NCBI GenBank assembly: GCA_014075255.1
Contig: CP046178.1
Span: forward strand, 2,002,894-2,066,893
Reading direction: 5' to 3'
From: Gammaproteobacteria bacterium
GTDB lineage: Bacteria; Pseudomonadota; Gammaproteobacteria; UBA4575
Length of the DNA stretch: 64,000 nt
Shown: positions 56,509 to 64,000 of the stretch, piece by piece
Numbering within the stretch: position 1 is the first letter of the stretch
Layout of the letters: each line of letters starts with the position of its first letter
Translations under genes and position numbers: made by a program
The notes under the pieces: model-generated
Told to the model about the DNA's origin: nothing
The model's database searches: none
Seen by the model: only the letters and a program-made list of their open reading frames with translations

Positions 56509-58212
56509 TTATGATGCTTTTTGATGAAGTAAGTTCTTAAATTCTTGCCGCTCATCCTCAGTAAGTCCATCAGTGCTTTCTTTTTCAATGAGTTCCTGCA
56601 CGCGTGATGTCTGGGTCTTACGCTCAATCCAGCTTAGGGCATCTTCCAGGGCCTGTTTAGGCTCTGCTAATTCAGGTGGAGACCAGGTCATCAGTTTTTG
56701 TATTTGCTGCTCTTCCGGTCGGTCACGAAAGCGTTCAATTAGGGCTGCATGACTTAGAGAGGGCTCCAGTTTCCAAATTTTTATAATCTTGGTTAGTAGT
56801 GGGACACCGGAAAGGCTACAAATTTCTAGATGAGCAATAGAGCCGATATCTAATGCTAACGATGGTTGATGCAGTAGTGCGGCAATTGCTAAACGCACCG
56901 GTGTGGCTTTATTGTTAGACGGTACAGCAGGTTTAGTATTGTTTAGAGCAGATGTATTGTAATGGATAGGTGCGCCAACTTTTTTTTCTAACTCCTCAAA
57001 AACTAATCTTTTAAATACTCCATTAGGAAATTTTTCTAATAAGGGTTTAGCAATTTGTGCCAGTCTGGCTTTACCAGATGGAGTCCTAGTGTCTATGTCT
57101 TCACTTAGTTTCGAAAATATAAAGGTTGATAATGAATCGCCTTCATCTACGTATTGTAAAAATATTTCTTTCCCACGTGTGCGGATTAAACTATCTGGGT
57201 CTTCACCCTGTGGTAGGAATAAAAATTTTGTTTCAAGTCCATCTGTAAATAATGGGATGGTTTGTTGTGCAGCACGCCAGGCTGCCTCTCTACCAGCACG
57301 ATCACCATCAAAGCAAAATATTATTTCTTGAGTACAGCGATACAGTTGTTGTATGTGTTGCGAAGTCGTTGCAGTACCTAGTGTTGCTACCACATTGTCT
57401 ATGCCATGTTGCGCAAGGGCGACAACGTCCATATACCCCTCAACAACTATTAATGCTTTAGTTGTATGGTTTGATTTACGTGCTTCATATAAACCGTAAA
57501 GCGCATCACTTTTATGGAAAACTGGTGTTTCAGGAGAGTTTAAATACTTGGGTACCGCATCATCAAGCACCCTGCCACCAAAGCCGATAACTCGACCACG
57601 ACGATCTTTAATTGGAAATACAATCCGGTTACGAAAACGATCATACAAGCTGCCTTTGTCATTTTTTTTAATTAAACCAATTTCAATCAGTTGTTCTTGA
57701 GTTGCTGAGTTATTAAATTGTTTAAGTAAGTATTCATATCCATTTTCGGCATAACCTAAATCATATTTAGCAGCCACTTCGCCACTTACTCCGCGATTTT
57801 TTAAGTAATCAATAGCATGAGGATGTTGACGTAGATTTTTTTGGAAATAAAGGTTGGCTTGTTCAAGCAAAATATATAAATTTTGATGATCACTTTTTAC
57901 AAAATTTGTTTCATCCTGAGGAACCTCAAGCCCATGTTGTTGCGCAAGGACTTCAACGGCTTCTATGAAATCAAGACGCTCGTATTCCATTAAAAAACCT
58001 AACGCCGTGCCATGCGCACCACAACCAAAGCAATGGTAAAACTGTTTTTCAGGACTCACGGTAAATGAAGCGGTTTTTTCGTTATGGAAAGGACAGCACG
58101 CAGCATATTCCTTGCCTTTCTTTTTCAAAGACACATGATTATCGATAAGCTCAACTATATCGGTACGAGTGACAACTTCATCAATGAAGGCTTGAGGAAT
58201 TCTCGAGGACAC
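56509..58212 (-). CDS. dnaG: DNA primase
   Basis: Makes RNA primers at the replication fork. It is 567 residues from a GTG at 58212. The zinc-binding domain has CPFHNEKTASF and FHCFGCGAHG-type residues (Cys40, His43, Cys61, Cys64 approximately). The Toprim core contains VEGYMDVVALA and FDGDRAGREAA. The C-terminal helicase-interaction domain is somewhat short. The usual upstream gene rpsU is absent; only a 194-bp gap separates it from the DamX-like gene. Confidence 0.96.
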   Translation of the reverse strand: MSSRIPQAFIDEVVTRTDIVELIDNHVSLKKKGKEYAACCPFHNEKTASFTVSPEKQFYHCFGCGAHGTALGFLMEYERLDFIEAVEVLAQQHGLEVPQDETNFVKSDHQNLYILLEQANLYFQKNLRQHPHAIDYLKNRGVSGEVAAKYDLGYAENGYEYLLKQFNNSATQEQLIEIGLIKKNDKGSLYDRFRNRIVFPIKDRRGRVIGFGGRVLDDAVPKYLNSPETPVFHKSDALYGLYEARKSNHTTKALIVVEGYMDVVALAQHGIDNVVATLGTATTSQHIQQLYRCTQEIIFCFDGDRAGREAAWRAAQQTIPLFTDGLETKFLFLPQGEDPDSLIRTRGKEIFLQYVDEGDSLSTFIFSKLSEDIDTRTPSGKARLAQIAKPLLEKFPNGVFKRLVFEELEKKVGAPIHYNTSALNNTKPAVPSNNKATPVRLAIAALLHQPSLALDIGSIAHLEICSLSGVPLLTKIIKIWKLEPSLSHAALIERFRDRPEEQQIQKLMTWSPPELAEPKQALEDALSWIERKTQTSRVQELIEKESTDGLTEDERQEFKNLLHQKAS

Positions 58213-58406
58213 TATGATCTAGACCTGACTTAAAAATTTATTAGTGAAAGTTTACAAAGGTAAGATGATGGACCTATCGTAGCAAAACTTAAAGCCTGTG
58301 GCGGTGAATAGAATCATTATTATTTTTCAGGTTAATTGTTTTATGACTGTAACAAGACCCTAAGGGTTTTTTTGAATAGTACCAAAATGGCCTAGCGTTA
58401 TAGAGA

Positions 58407-60017
58407 TTACTGTTCAATAGTAATTACTGGTATTACCTCTTGAAGGTATTTTAATTGAACTGGATAAGGAGTATTTTTTTTCAGTGAATCTGAAAGCGTT
58501 TCGATACCACGAAGAGCGTCTTCTCGCGAACTATAAATGCCGTGTACAAGAACGAACCAATTTTTATCCGCAGAAGATTTTTTGTAATAAGCTGTATTTT
58601 CTTTTAAAGAATTTTTATTTGCAAAATCCTGCAAGTTATTTTCATTTGGCGAAGCCACGATTTGTATAGTATAGGCTTTAGGGTCTTGCTCTAGTATCCA
58701 ATCTGATGAGTGAAGTGATTGAGTTGAGTTTTTAGTCTTTGCCTGTTTGCCAACGGTTTTGGGGCTACTAGTTGGTTTTAGTTGTTTATTTTGTGATTTA
58801 GTCTGAGTGCTTGGGCTGCTGTCTAGAAGAGGTCCTAGTACTAAAGGAGCTACATAAGGCTTAGCTATAGATTTATTACTTGGTTTAGAAACAGCGCTTG
58901 CCTGCTTTTGTTTAGTTGCGATTTCTTCTTTGTTAGATTTTTTGTTAGATTCATTTTTAGGTTTTGTTGCTACGGCCTGATCTTTAGTATCTATGCTTTC
59001 TTGTTCTGTTTTTGGCTTGCTTAAATCTAGAGATACAGTCTCATCAGGTTTACTAAATCTATTTGTTAAGGCTGCAAATATTACTGCCAGTCCAATTAGT
59101 CCTGCTAAAATAAGACTTAGACGCATACTCGGGCTAGATTTGAGCTTGTAGGTTGTATTTGTCGCAGTAGTCTTTTTTTCACACAGCTTTGAAATTTCTT
59201 CTCGTGCTAACTTATTAATGTGCTTGGGCAAACCTTTAGATCTTGTATAGATCTCTGATATTTTTTCTGAATTCAGGATAGTTTCATAATTTACACCAGC
59301 TTTATTCATACGATATTGAATGTATTCTTTGCACTGATTCATATCGAATGAACGCACATTTATCTGATAGATCTGTGTTGCTGCGGGGTTAATTTGCTCT
59401 AATTCTGCTAGTTGAGTCTGTAGAGCTGGTTCTGAAGCAAGAATTAGACCCATGGTGTGCGGTGATTGAAGCCCCACGTGATGCTTAAGTTTTAATAGAT
59501 CGTCGAGCACATTATTTTGTAGTCGATGCGCATCATCGATAATTAGTACTGGTTGCTTGTTATCTTCTATATACTTTTTTATGTGTTCATTTGTGGCTAA
59601 GTGCTCATTGCTATCAATGTCTGCCTGTAATTCATTTTCATCTATATTTTGTGGTAGACGCCAACGTTCTTTAATCTTTTGCTCGATCTCGGCAAAGGAT
59701 ATTTTAGGTTTTGCGCGTAGTGTGCAAAAGTTAAATTGTTGATACCCTTTGCGTAGCAATGCACGTAAATGAGTAGTTTTCCCAATGCCTACTTCGCCAA
59801 GTAATACAATTGTCGAATTTTGATTTACTAAATAGTCCACTAATACGTTCATGGACATTTCAAGTTGCTTGTCGGAGAAAAGGAAAGGATCTCGTGCATG
59901 ATCAATGAATGGGTTTTGATCAAGACCTAATTTTTCTAGGCACTCTATGGATATAAAATCCATACCTATATTGTCGATAGCATGAGTGCTGTAGCGTTGT
60001 TCAGATGGTTTTTGCAT
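58407..60017 (-). CDS. damX: DamX-like protein: AAA ATPase, membrane helix, SPOR domain
   Basis: 536 residues from ATG 60017; an ATG at 59963 is an alternative. An N-terminal ExeA-like AAA domain (P-loop GEVGIGKTTHL, Walker B LIIDDAH) is followed by one membrane helix near 300 (LILAGLIGLAVIFAAL), a long Lys/Ser/Pro/Thr-rich periplasmic linker, and a C-terminal SPOR domain (about 450-530) beginning AYTIQIVAS, which binds denuded septal peptidoglycan. DamX proteins act in cell division. It overlaps dgt by 17 bp, in the pilQ-aroK-aroB-dgt-damX run. Confidence 0.87.
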   Translation of the reverse strand: MQKPSEQRYSTHAIDNIGMDFISIECLEKLGLDQNPFIDHARDPFLFSDKQLEMSMNVLVDYLVNQNSTIVLLGEVGIGKTTHLRALLRKGYQQFNFCTLRAKPKISFAEIEQKIKERWRLPQNIDENELQADIDSNEHLATNEHIKKYIEDNKQPVLIIDDAHRLQNNVLDDLLKLKHHVGLQSPHTMGLILASEPALQTQLAELEQINPAATQIYQINVRSFDMNQCKEYIQYRMNKAGVNYETILNSEKISEIYTRSKGLPKHINKLAREEISKLCEKKTTATNTTYKLKSSPSMRLSLILAGLIGLAVIFAALTNRFSKPDETVSLDLSKPKTEQESIDTKDQAVATKPKNESNKKSNKEEIATKQKQASAVSKPSNKSIAKPYVAPLVLGPLLDSSPSTQTKSQNKQLKPTSSPKTVGKQAKTKNSTQSLHSSDWILEQDPKAYTIQIVASPNENNLQDFANKNSLKENTAYYKKSSADKNWFVLVHGIYSSREDALRGIETLSDSLKKNTPYPVQLKYLQEVIPVITIEQ

Positions 60018-61191
60018 TGAATATACGTTCGTGTTCTGCAATTGCGTAACGGTCTGTCATCCCAGCAATATAGTCTGCAACAATGCGCGCTCTACCTTTG
60101 TCACTTTTTTGTTGTTGCGCAGCAGAGGCATACTCTTGGTATTCTTCAGGCATTAGCTTGGTGTCATTATAAAACGATGTGTATAAATCCAGTATTATTT
60201 TTTTCGCTTTTTGGCTCATACGATGGACCTTATAATGCTGATATAAATTCTTATTTAGAAATGTCTTAAGTTCTCGGTTTTTTAAACGCATAGACTCGCT
60301 AAATTGAATCATTGGTTTGGGCTGAGTTCGCACTTCCTCAATGGTTCCAGGCTTCATATCACTGATTACGGCTTTACTTTGAGAGATTAAATCAGTTACT
60401 AGTTCATTAATTATACTTCGAATGCATTCATATATTCTGCGTCTTTCGCTTAGCCGTGGATATTTAGCGCTCACATTTGTAAATTTTTCATCAAATAACT
60501 CAACTTCGCTGAGTTGTTTCGCGTTAATTAGGCCGGCACGCAAGCCATCGTCCAGGTCATGGTTATTATATGCGATTTGATCAGCAATATCGGCTAATTG
60601 TGCTTCTAAACTGGGCTGCATTCGCTGTAAAAAACGCTTACCCAGATCACCAAGATGCTCAGCATTTTTACGGGAGCAATGCTTAAGAACACCTTCTCTG
60701 GTTTCAAACATCAAATTTAATCCTGAGTATTCTGGATATTTTAGTTCAAGCTTATCTACTATCCGTAAAGACTGTAAATTATGCTCAAATCCTCCATGTT
60801 CTTGCATACAATCATTGAGTGCATCCTGGCCTGCGTGTCCGAATGGTGTATGTCCAAGATCATGTGCTAATGAGATGGCTTCACATAAATCTTCGTTAAG
60901 GCTAAGTGCGCGGGCAATAGCACGGGCTATCTGTGCTACCTCTATGGAATGAGTTAGACGGGTGCGGAATAAATCACCTTCGTGATTAACGAAAACCTGG
61001 GTCTTATATTCTAGTCTACGAAATGCAGTGCTGTGAATTATTCGTTCACGGTCACGTTGATATTCTGAGCGATATTTAGCACTGTTTTCTGGATGTTCTC
61101 GGCCTAAACTTTGGTTTGCATGCGCAGCATAGGAAGCTAAATCATCGGTAGAAATGTCTTGCAGTTCATTTTTAGCAGGTGCTGTGTTCAT
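60001..61191 (-). CDS. dgt: dGTPase-like deoxynucleoside triphosphate triphosphohydrolase
   Basis: Cleaves dNTPs to nucleoside and triphosphate, tuning dNTP pools. The 396-residue length fits the shorter Dgt-like subgroup rather than the 505-residue E. coli enzyme. HD-domain metal motifs are RLTHSIEVAQIAR (about 78-90), SLAHDLGHTPFGHAG (about 107-121) and IADQIAYNNHDLDDG (about 207-221). It lies between aroB (4 bp) and the damX-like gene (overlapping). The exact nucleotide preference is not readable. Confidence 0.92.
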   Translation of the reverse strand: MNTAPAKNELQDISTDDLASYAAHANQSLGREHPENSAKYRSEYQRDRERIIHSTAFRRLEYKTQVFVNHEGDLFRTRLTHSIEVAQIARAIARALSLNEDLCEAISLAHDLGHTPFGHAGQDALNDCMQEHGGFEHNLQSLRIVDKLELKYPEYSGLNLMFETREGVLKHCSRKNAEHLGDLGKRFLQRMQPSLEAQLADIADQIAYNNHDLDDGLRAGLINAKQLSEVELFDEKFTNVSAKYPRLSERRRIYECIRSIINELVTDLISQSKAVISDMKPGTIEEVRTQPKPMIQFSESMRLKNRELKTFLNKNLYQHYKVHRMSQKAKKIILDLYTSFYNDTKLMPEEYQEYASAAQQQKSDKGRARIVADYIAGMTDRYAIAEHERIFNAKTI

Positions 61192-61195
61192 TTTA

Positions 61196-62281
61196 TTATT
61201 CGTTGCAATATTCTCGTAGCGTTTCTTCTAGCGTTGAATCCATGAGGTTAGCCGTTAAAACAGCTTCTCCTATTTTATTTAGTAACACTAAATATAATCT
61301 ACCATCACGTACTTTTTTATCCACGGACATCAAGTTAATAAAATCTTCGACAGTCATTTTATCCGGCGTTCGTGTAGGTAGATTTGCCGCCTTTATGATT
61401 GTTTCGATACGTGAATAATCTTGTTTGCTTAACCAGCCCTGTTTTATGGATAGGCGGGCAGCCATCAACATGCCACATGCTACTGCTTCGCCATGTAACC
61501 AATTGCCATAACCTGTTCCAGTCTCTATAGCATGTCCAAAAGTATGCCCATAATTTAGTAGTGCGCGTTTCCCAGACTGTTCTAGTTCATCTTCAGCCAC
61601 AATCTGTGCTTTGTTTTCACAGGAGCGATGTACGGCATAAGCTAAAGCGTCGAGGTCACGAGCGATTAGTCTACTCATGTTTTTTTCCAGCCAAATAAAA
61701 AATTCAGGGTCTCTAATCAAGCCATATTTAATAATTTCTGCAATACCTGCACTAAGTTCACGCTCATCTAATGTGTTAAGTGTACTAAGATCAGCGATCA
61801 CACATCTTGGCTGGTAAAAACAGCCGATCATATTTTTCCCAAGCGCATGATTAACGCCAGTTTTACCACCTACTGAAGAATCCACCTGTGCTAATAATGT
61901 AGTAGGTACTTGAATGAAGTGCACACCTCGTTGATATGTGGCAGCAGCGAAGCCTGTGATATCTCCTATAACTCCGCCACCCAATGCAATTAAAGTCGTG
62001 CTACGGTCACAGTGCTGCTCTAATAGCGAGCTATAAATCGTTTCCATAGTATTAATATTTTTGTGCTGCTCGCCATCAGGCAAAATCTTGAATTCGCAGT
62101 TAAATTTTTTGCAGCTATCTAGAACCTTATCTAGATATAAGGGGGCCACTTTTTCATTACTAATTATGAAAACATTTTTATGTGCCGTGTGATTGAGGAA
62201 GTGCTGTGGCTGGGTAAGTAAATCTTCCCCAATGTAAATTGGGTAACTTCGTTTACCTAGCTGTACGTCAAAAGTATTCAT
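61196..62281 (-). CDS. aroB: 3-dehydroquinate synthase
   Basis: Second step of the shikimate pathway, converting DAHP to 3-dehydroquinate with NAD and a divalent metal. It is 361 residues. NAD-binding ALGGGVIGDITGF (about 99-111), VDSSVGGKTGVNH (about 137-149) and the metal-binding GHTFGHAIE and HGEAVACGM blocks are intact. It is 26 bp after aroK. Confidence 0.97.
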   Translation of the reverse strand: MNTFDVQLGKRSYPIYIGEDLLTQPQHFLNHTAHKNVFIISNEKVAPLYLDKVLDSCKKFNCEFKILPDGEQHKNINTMETIYSSLLEQHCDRSTTLIALGGGVIGDITGFAAATYQRGVHFIQVPTTLLAQVDSSVGGKTGVNHALGKNMIGCFYQPRCVIADLSTLNTLDERELSAGIAEIIKYGLIRDPEFFIWLEKNMSRLIARDLDALAYAVHRSCENKAQIVAEDELEQSGKRALLNYGHTFGHAIETGTGYGNWLHGEAVACGMLMAARLSIKQGWLSKQDYSRIETIIKAANLPTRTPDKMTVEDFINLMSVDKKVRDGRLYLVLLNKIGEAVLTANLMDSTLEETLREYCNE

Positions 62282-62307
62282 ATTTCATTATTACGTTAAC
62301 ATAGAGA

Positions 62308-62832
62308 CTAGCTATTACTGTTTTGAATAACCTTTAAGATTTGATCAGCTGACCAGTTAACCGTGTGTCGATCAGTATTAATGGTATGGTGGGCTACAGA
62401 CTCGTAAAGGGGTGTTCGTTTTTCTAGCAACTTACTAATTGTTTTTCGTTTATTAGAAGTTTTAAGTAATGGCCTAGAGTTTTCACTTTTAGCTCTATTT
62501 AATAGGGTTTCGATTGAAGCTTTTAAGTAAAACACTGTTCCTGATTTTGATAATAACCCACGAGTGTTTTTTGATAAAATTACTCCGCCACCTGTAGCAA
62601 GGACAATATTTTCTAATTCACAAAGTTCTTTAATGGTTTTTTCTTCACGTTTGCGGAAACCCTGTTCACCTTCATATTCAAATATTGTGGCTATATCCAC
62701 ACCTGTTTTTTCTACTATTACCTGATCACTGTCATAGAATTCAACTACAAGCTTTTTAGCTAAGCGTTTGCCGACAGTAGATTTGCCGACACCCATTGCG
62801 CCTATTAGGATGATGTTATGTTTAGTAACCAA
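62308..62832 (-). CDS. aroK: Shikimate kinase
   Basis: Phosphorylates shikimate to shikimate-3-phosphate. It is 174 residues with P-loop GAMGVGKSTVGKRLA (about 11-25), the shikimate-binding DSDQ with F-x3-EGEQGFRKRE (about 52-63), and LATGGGVIL (about 78-86). It lies 131 bp downstream of pilQ, the standard order in gammaproteobacteria. Confidence 0.96.
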   Translation of the reverse strand: MVTKHNIILIGAMGVGKSTVGKRLAKKLVVEFYDSDQVIVEKTGVDIATIFEYEGEQGFRKREEKTIKELCELENIVLATGGGVILSKNTRGLLSKSGTVFYLKASIETLLNRAKSENSRPLLKTSNKRKTISKLLEKRTPLYESVAHHTINTDRHTVNWSADQILKVIQNSNS

Positions 62833-62910
62833 ATAATTGCGCTCTATAATAAGCGTTTTGCATTAGGCAAAACGTTCTACATGGGGAGGAGTATAGACTA
62901 AAACGGTAAG

Positions 62911-62937
62911 ACCCTCTCTATGTAATATAGAAAGGGT
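62911..62937 (-). terminator. Terminator-like hairpin between pilQ and aroK
   Basis: A stem of 10 of 11 pairs (ACCCTTTCTAT with ATAGAGAGGGT, minus-strand reading) around a 5-nt loop, followed by CTTACCGTTTT. It probably partly ends the pil transcript ahead of aroK. Confidence 0.6.
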
Positions 62938-62963
62938 TTAGTTAACTTTATATAAGCTAATTG

Positions 62964-64000
62964 TTAGCGGACGAGCCCTAATTGCTCGCTGATAATTTTT
63001 GGAGTTATGAATACGAGTAATTCTGACTTGTTATTAACTTCTGTAGAGCTTCTGAATAAAACTCCCACAAATGGTAAGTCGGCAAAGAATGGCACGCGAG
63101 CAACAGAGTTTTGTGTATCTTGTTCATATACACCACCCAGGACTATAGTTTGTCCATTGTCTACTAGTACATCTGTTTCTATTTCATTGGTATCAATAAA
63201 GGGTATAAATCCACCAAAGCCCGAAGGGACTTGGCCGCCTACACTGTCATTAGTGATTACTAGTTTCATGGATACGCGATCATCAGGTGTGATTTGAGGT
63301 GTAACTTCCAGAGATAAAACAGCTTTCTTGAGCTCTACGTCAGTTGCGCCACTAGAAGTTGCAGATTGAAATGGAATTTCTGTACCTTGTTCAATGCGCG
63401 CAGTAGTTTGGTTAGAAGCAATTACTCTCGGAGTTGATATTACCTCAGCACGACTTTCCGCTTGAGCTGCAGAAAGCTCTAATTCAAGTAATAAGCCCAA
63501 AGGAAGCTTGGCCAATGCCAGCCCAATACTAGCAGTTGCATCAGGAGCGGGTAGATTCACATTTAATCTATCAGCTAGCTCTAGGTCATCTCCATTGATG
63601 GCATCGGTGGTTGCGTTCAATCCGCCTGAAATAACACCTGTATTTCCAAGTCTTCCATCAAAATCATCATCGATATTGGTTACGCCAAACCGTACACCTA
63701 GTGACTTACTAAAGTCGTCAGTTGCAATGACGATACGAGATTCGATTAGCACCTGTTTAACAGGTACATCTAGTCTTTCTACTAAACGTCGGATTTCATT
63801 TAATTTCAGTGTAGTATCTTGAACTAATAAATTATTGGTTCGCTCATCTACTGATACGTTTCCACGCTCAGATAGCAATGAATTATCAGAGGACTTTAAT
63901 AACGATGCAAGATCGCCTGCACGTGCATAATTAACTTGAATAAACTCGGAGCGCAACGGCGCTAGTTCTTGTACTTGTTGTTGAGCTTCGAGCTCTAATT
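62964..64000 (-). CDS. pilQ: Type IV pilus secretin PilQ, C-terminal part (cut by window edge)
   Basis: Outer-membrane channel for the type IV pilus. The visible ~345 residues run to the window edge at 64000 (the frame stays open there). They hold the end of an N1/secretin N-domain with LAPLRSEFIQVNYARAGDL and ERTNNLLVQDT, then the secretin domain: VKQVLIESRIV, a barrel region, and the conserved end TIVLGGVYEQ and VPFFADLPFVGVLFRS. The stop is followed by a terminator-like hairpin and then aroK. The cluster with aroK, aroB and damX confirms the identity. Confidence 0.95.
   Translation of the reverse strand, partial: LELEAQQQVQELAPLRSEFIQVNYARAGDLASLLKSSDNSLLSERGNVSVDERTNNLLVQDTTLKLNEIRRLVERLDVPVKQVLIESRIVIATDDFSKSLGVRFGVTNIDDDFDGRLGNTGVISGGLNATTDAINGDDLELADRLNVNLPAPDATASIGLALAKLPLGLLLELELSAAQAESRAEVISTPRVIASNQTTARIEQGTEIPFQSATSSGATDVELKKAVLSLEVTPQITPDDRVSMKLVITNDSVGGQVPSGFGGFIPFIDTNEIETDVLVDNGQTIVLGGVYEQDTQNSVARVPFFADLPFVGVLFRSSTEVNNKSELLVFITPKIISEQLGLVR

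Noticed and set aside
58370-58400. ACCC-TAA-GGGT followed by seven T
   Set aside because: Stem only 4 bp and oriented with the plus strand, away from the genes that would need it.
58213-58406. Possible rpsU gene before dnaG
   Set aside because: No frame of ~70 codons with the S21 pattern on either strand.

Overview
The window reads as a chromosomal segment of a Gram-negative gammaproteobacterium of moderately low G+C (about 40% by eye). Pointers are the homodimeric-type pyruvate dehydrogenase E1 (AceE), the pilQ-aroK-aroB-damX order, dnaG-rpoD, a Pil/Chp-type chemosensory cluster, TatABC, outer-membrane barrels and lipoproteins, and the hemF-tsaC-topA-dprA-LysM // def-fmt order also known from Pseudomonas and Xanthomonas relatives. 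I cannot name a genus. I see no insertion sequence, prophage, integrase or CRISPR array; nearly everything looks vertically inherited.

Layout: (1) 1-7991, minus strand: hemB (cut by the edge), a small membrane protein, hemF, tsaC, topA, dprA and a LysM lipoprotein (tetrapyrrole synthesis, tRNA modification, DNA topology and uptake). (2) 8144-25408, plus strand: def, fmt, a DUF4390 protein, an NtrY/NtrX-like two-component pair, trkA and trkH (potassium uptake), a methyltransferase, a prolyl aminopeptidase, dtd, hisB-H-A-F-E, tatA-B-C and gpmI. (3) 25453-31403, minus strand: a lysine-rich exported protein, a porin, an 880-bp regulatory region, a 133-residue unknown and a large AAA-TM-TPR protein. 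(4) 31818-36621, plus strand: metY, then a four-gene envelope cassette (TlpA-like thioredoxin, DUF4266 lipoprotein, DUF3570 barrel, divergent ApbE). (5) A patatin (minus), then 38252-45596 plus: aceE, aceF, ald and a PhoX-like phosphatase. (6) 45600-54050: an EF-hand protein, an Arg-rich small protein, and a chemosensory cluster (minus: PilG-, PilH-, PilI-, PilJ- and ChpA-like). (7) 54467-64000, minus: tRNA-Ile2(CAU), rpoD, dnaG, a DamX-like protein, dgt, aroB, aroK and the C-terminal half of PilQ.

How parts connect: the chemosensory cluster and PilQ belong to type IV pilus function. TatABC may export the PhoX-like phosphatase. Alanine dehydrogenase feeds pyruvate to the PDH encoded in the same run of genes. 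HisBHAFE supplies most, but not all, late histidine steps. Several genes usual in these neighbourhoods are absent here (rsmB, hisI, lpd, rpsU). The least understood and most interesting unit is the TlpA-DUF4266-DUF3570-ApbE cassette at 33590-36621. Other leads are an NtrX-like regulator that has lost the sigma-54 contact motif, a set of four operator-like repeats upstream of the porin, and a PilG-like regulator with an extra N-terminal domain.
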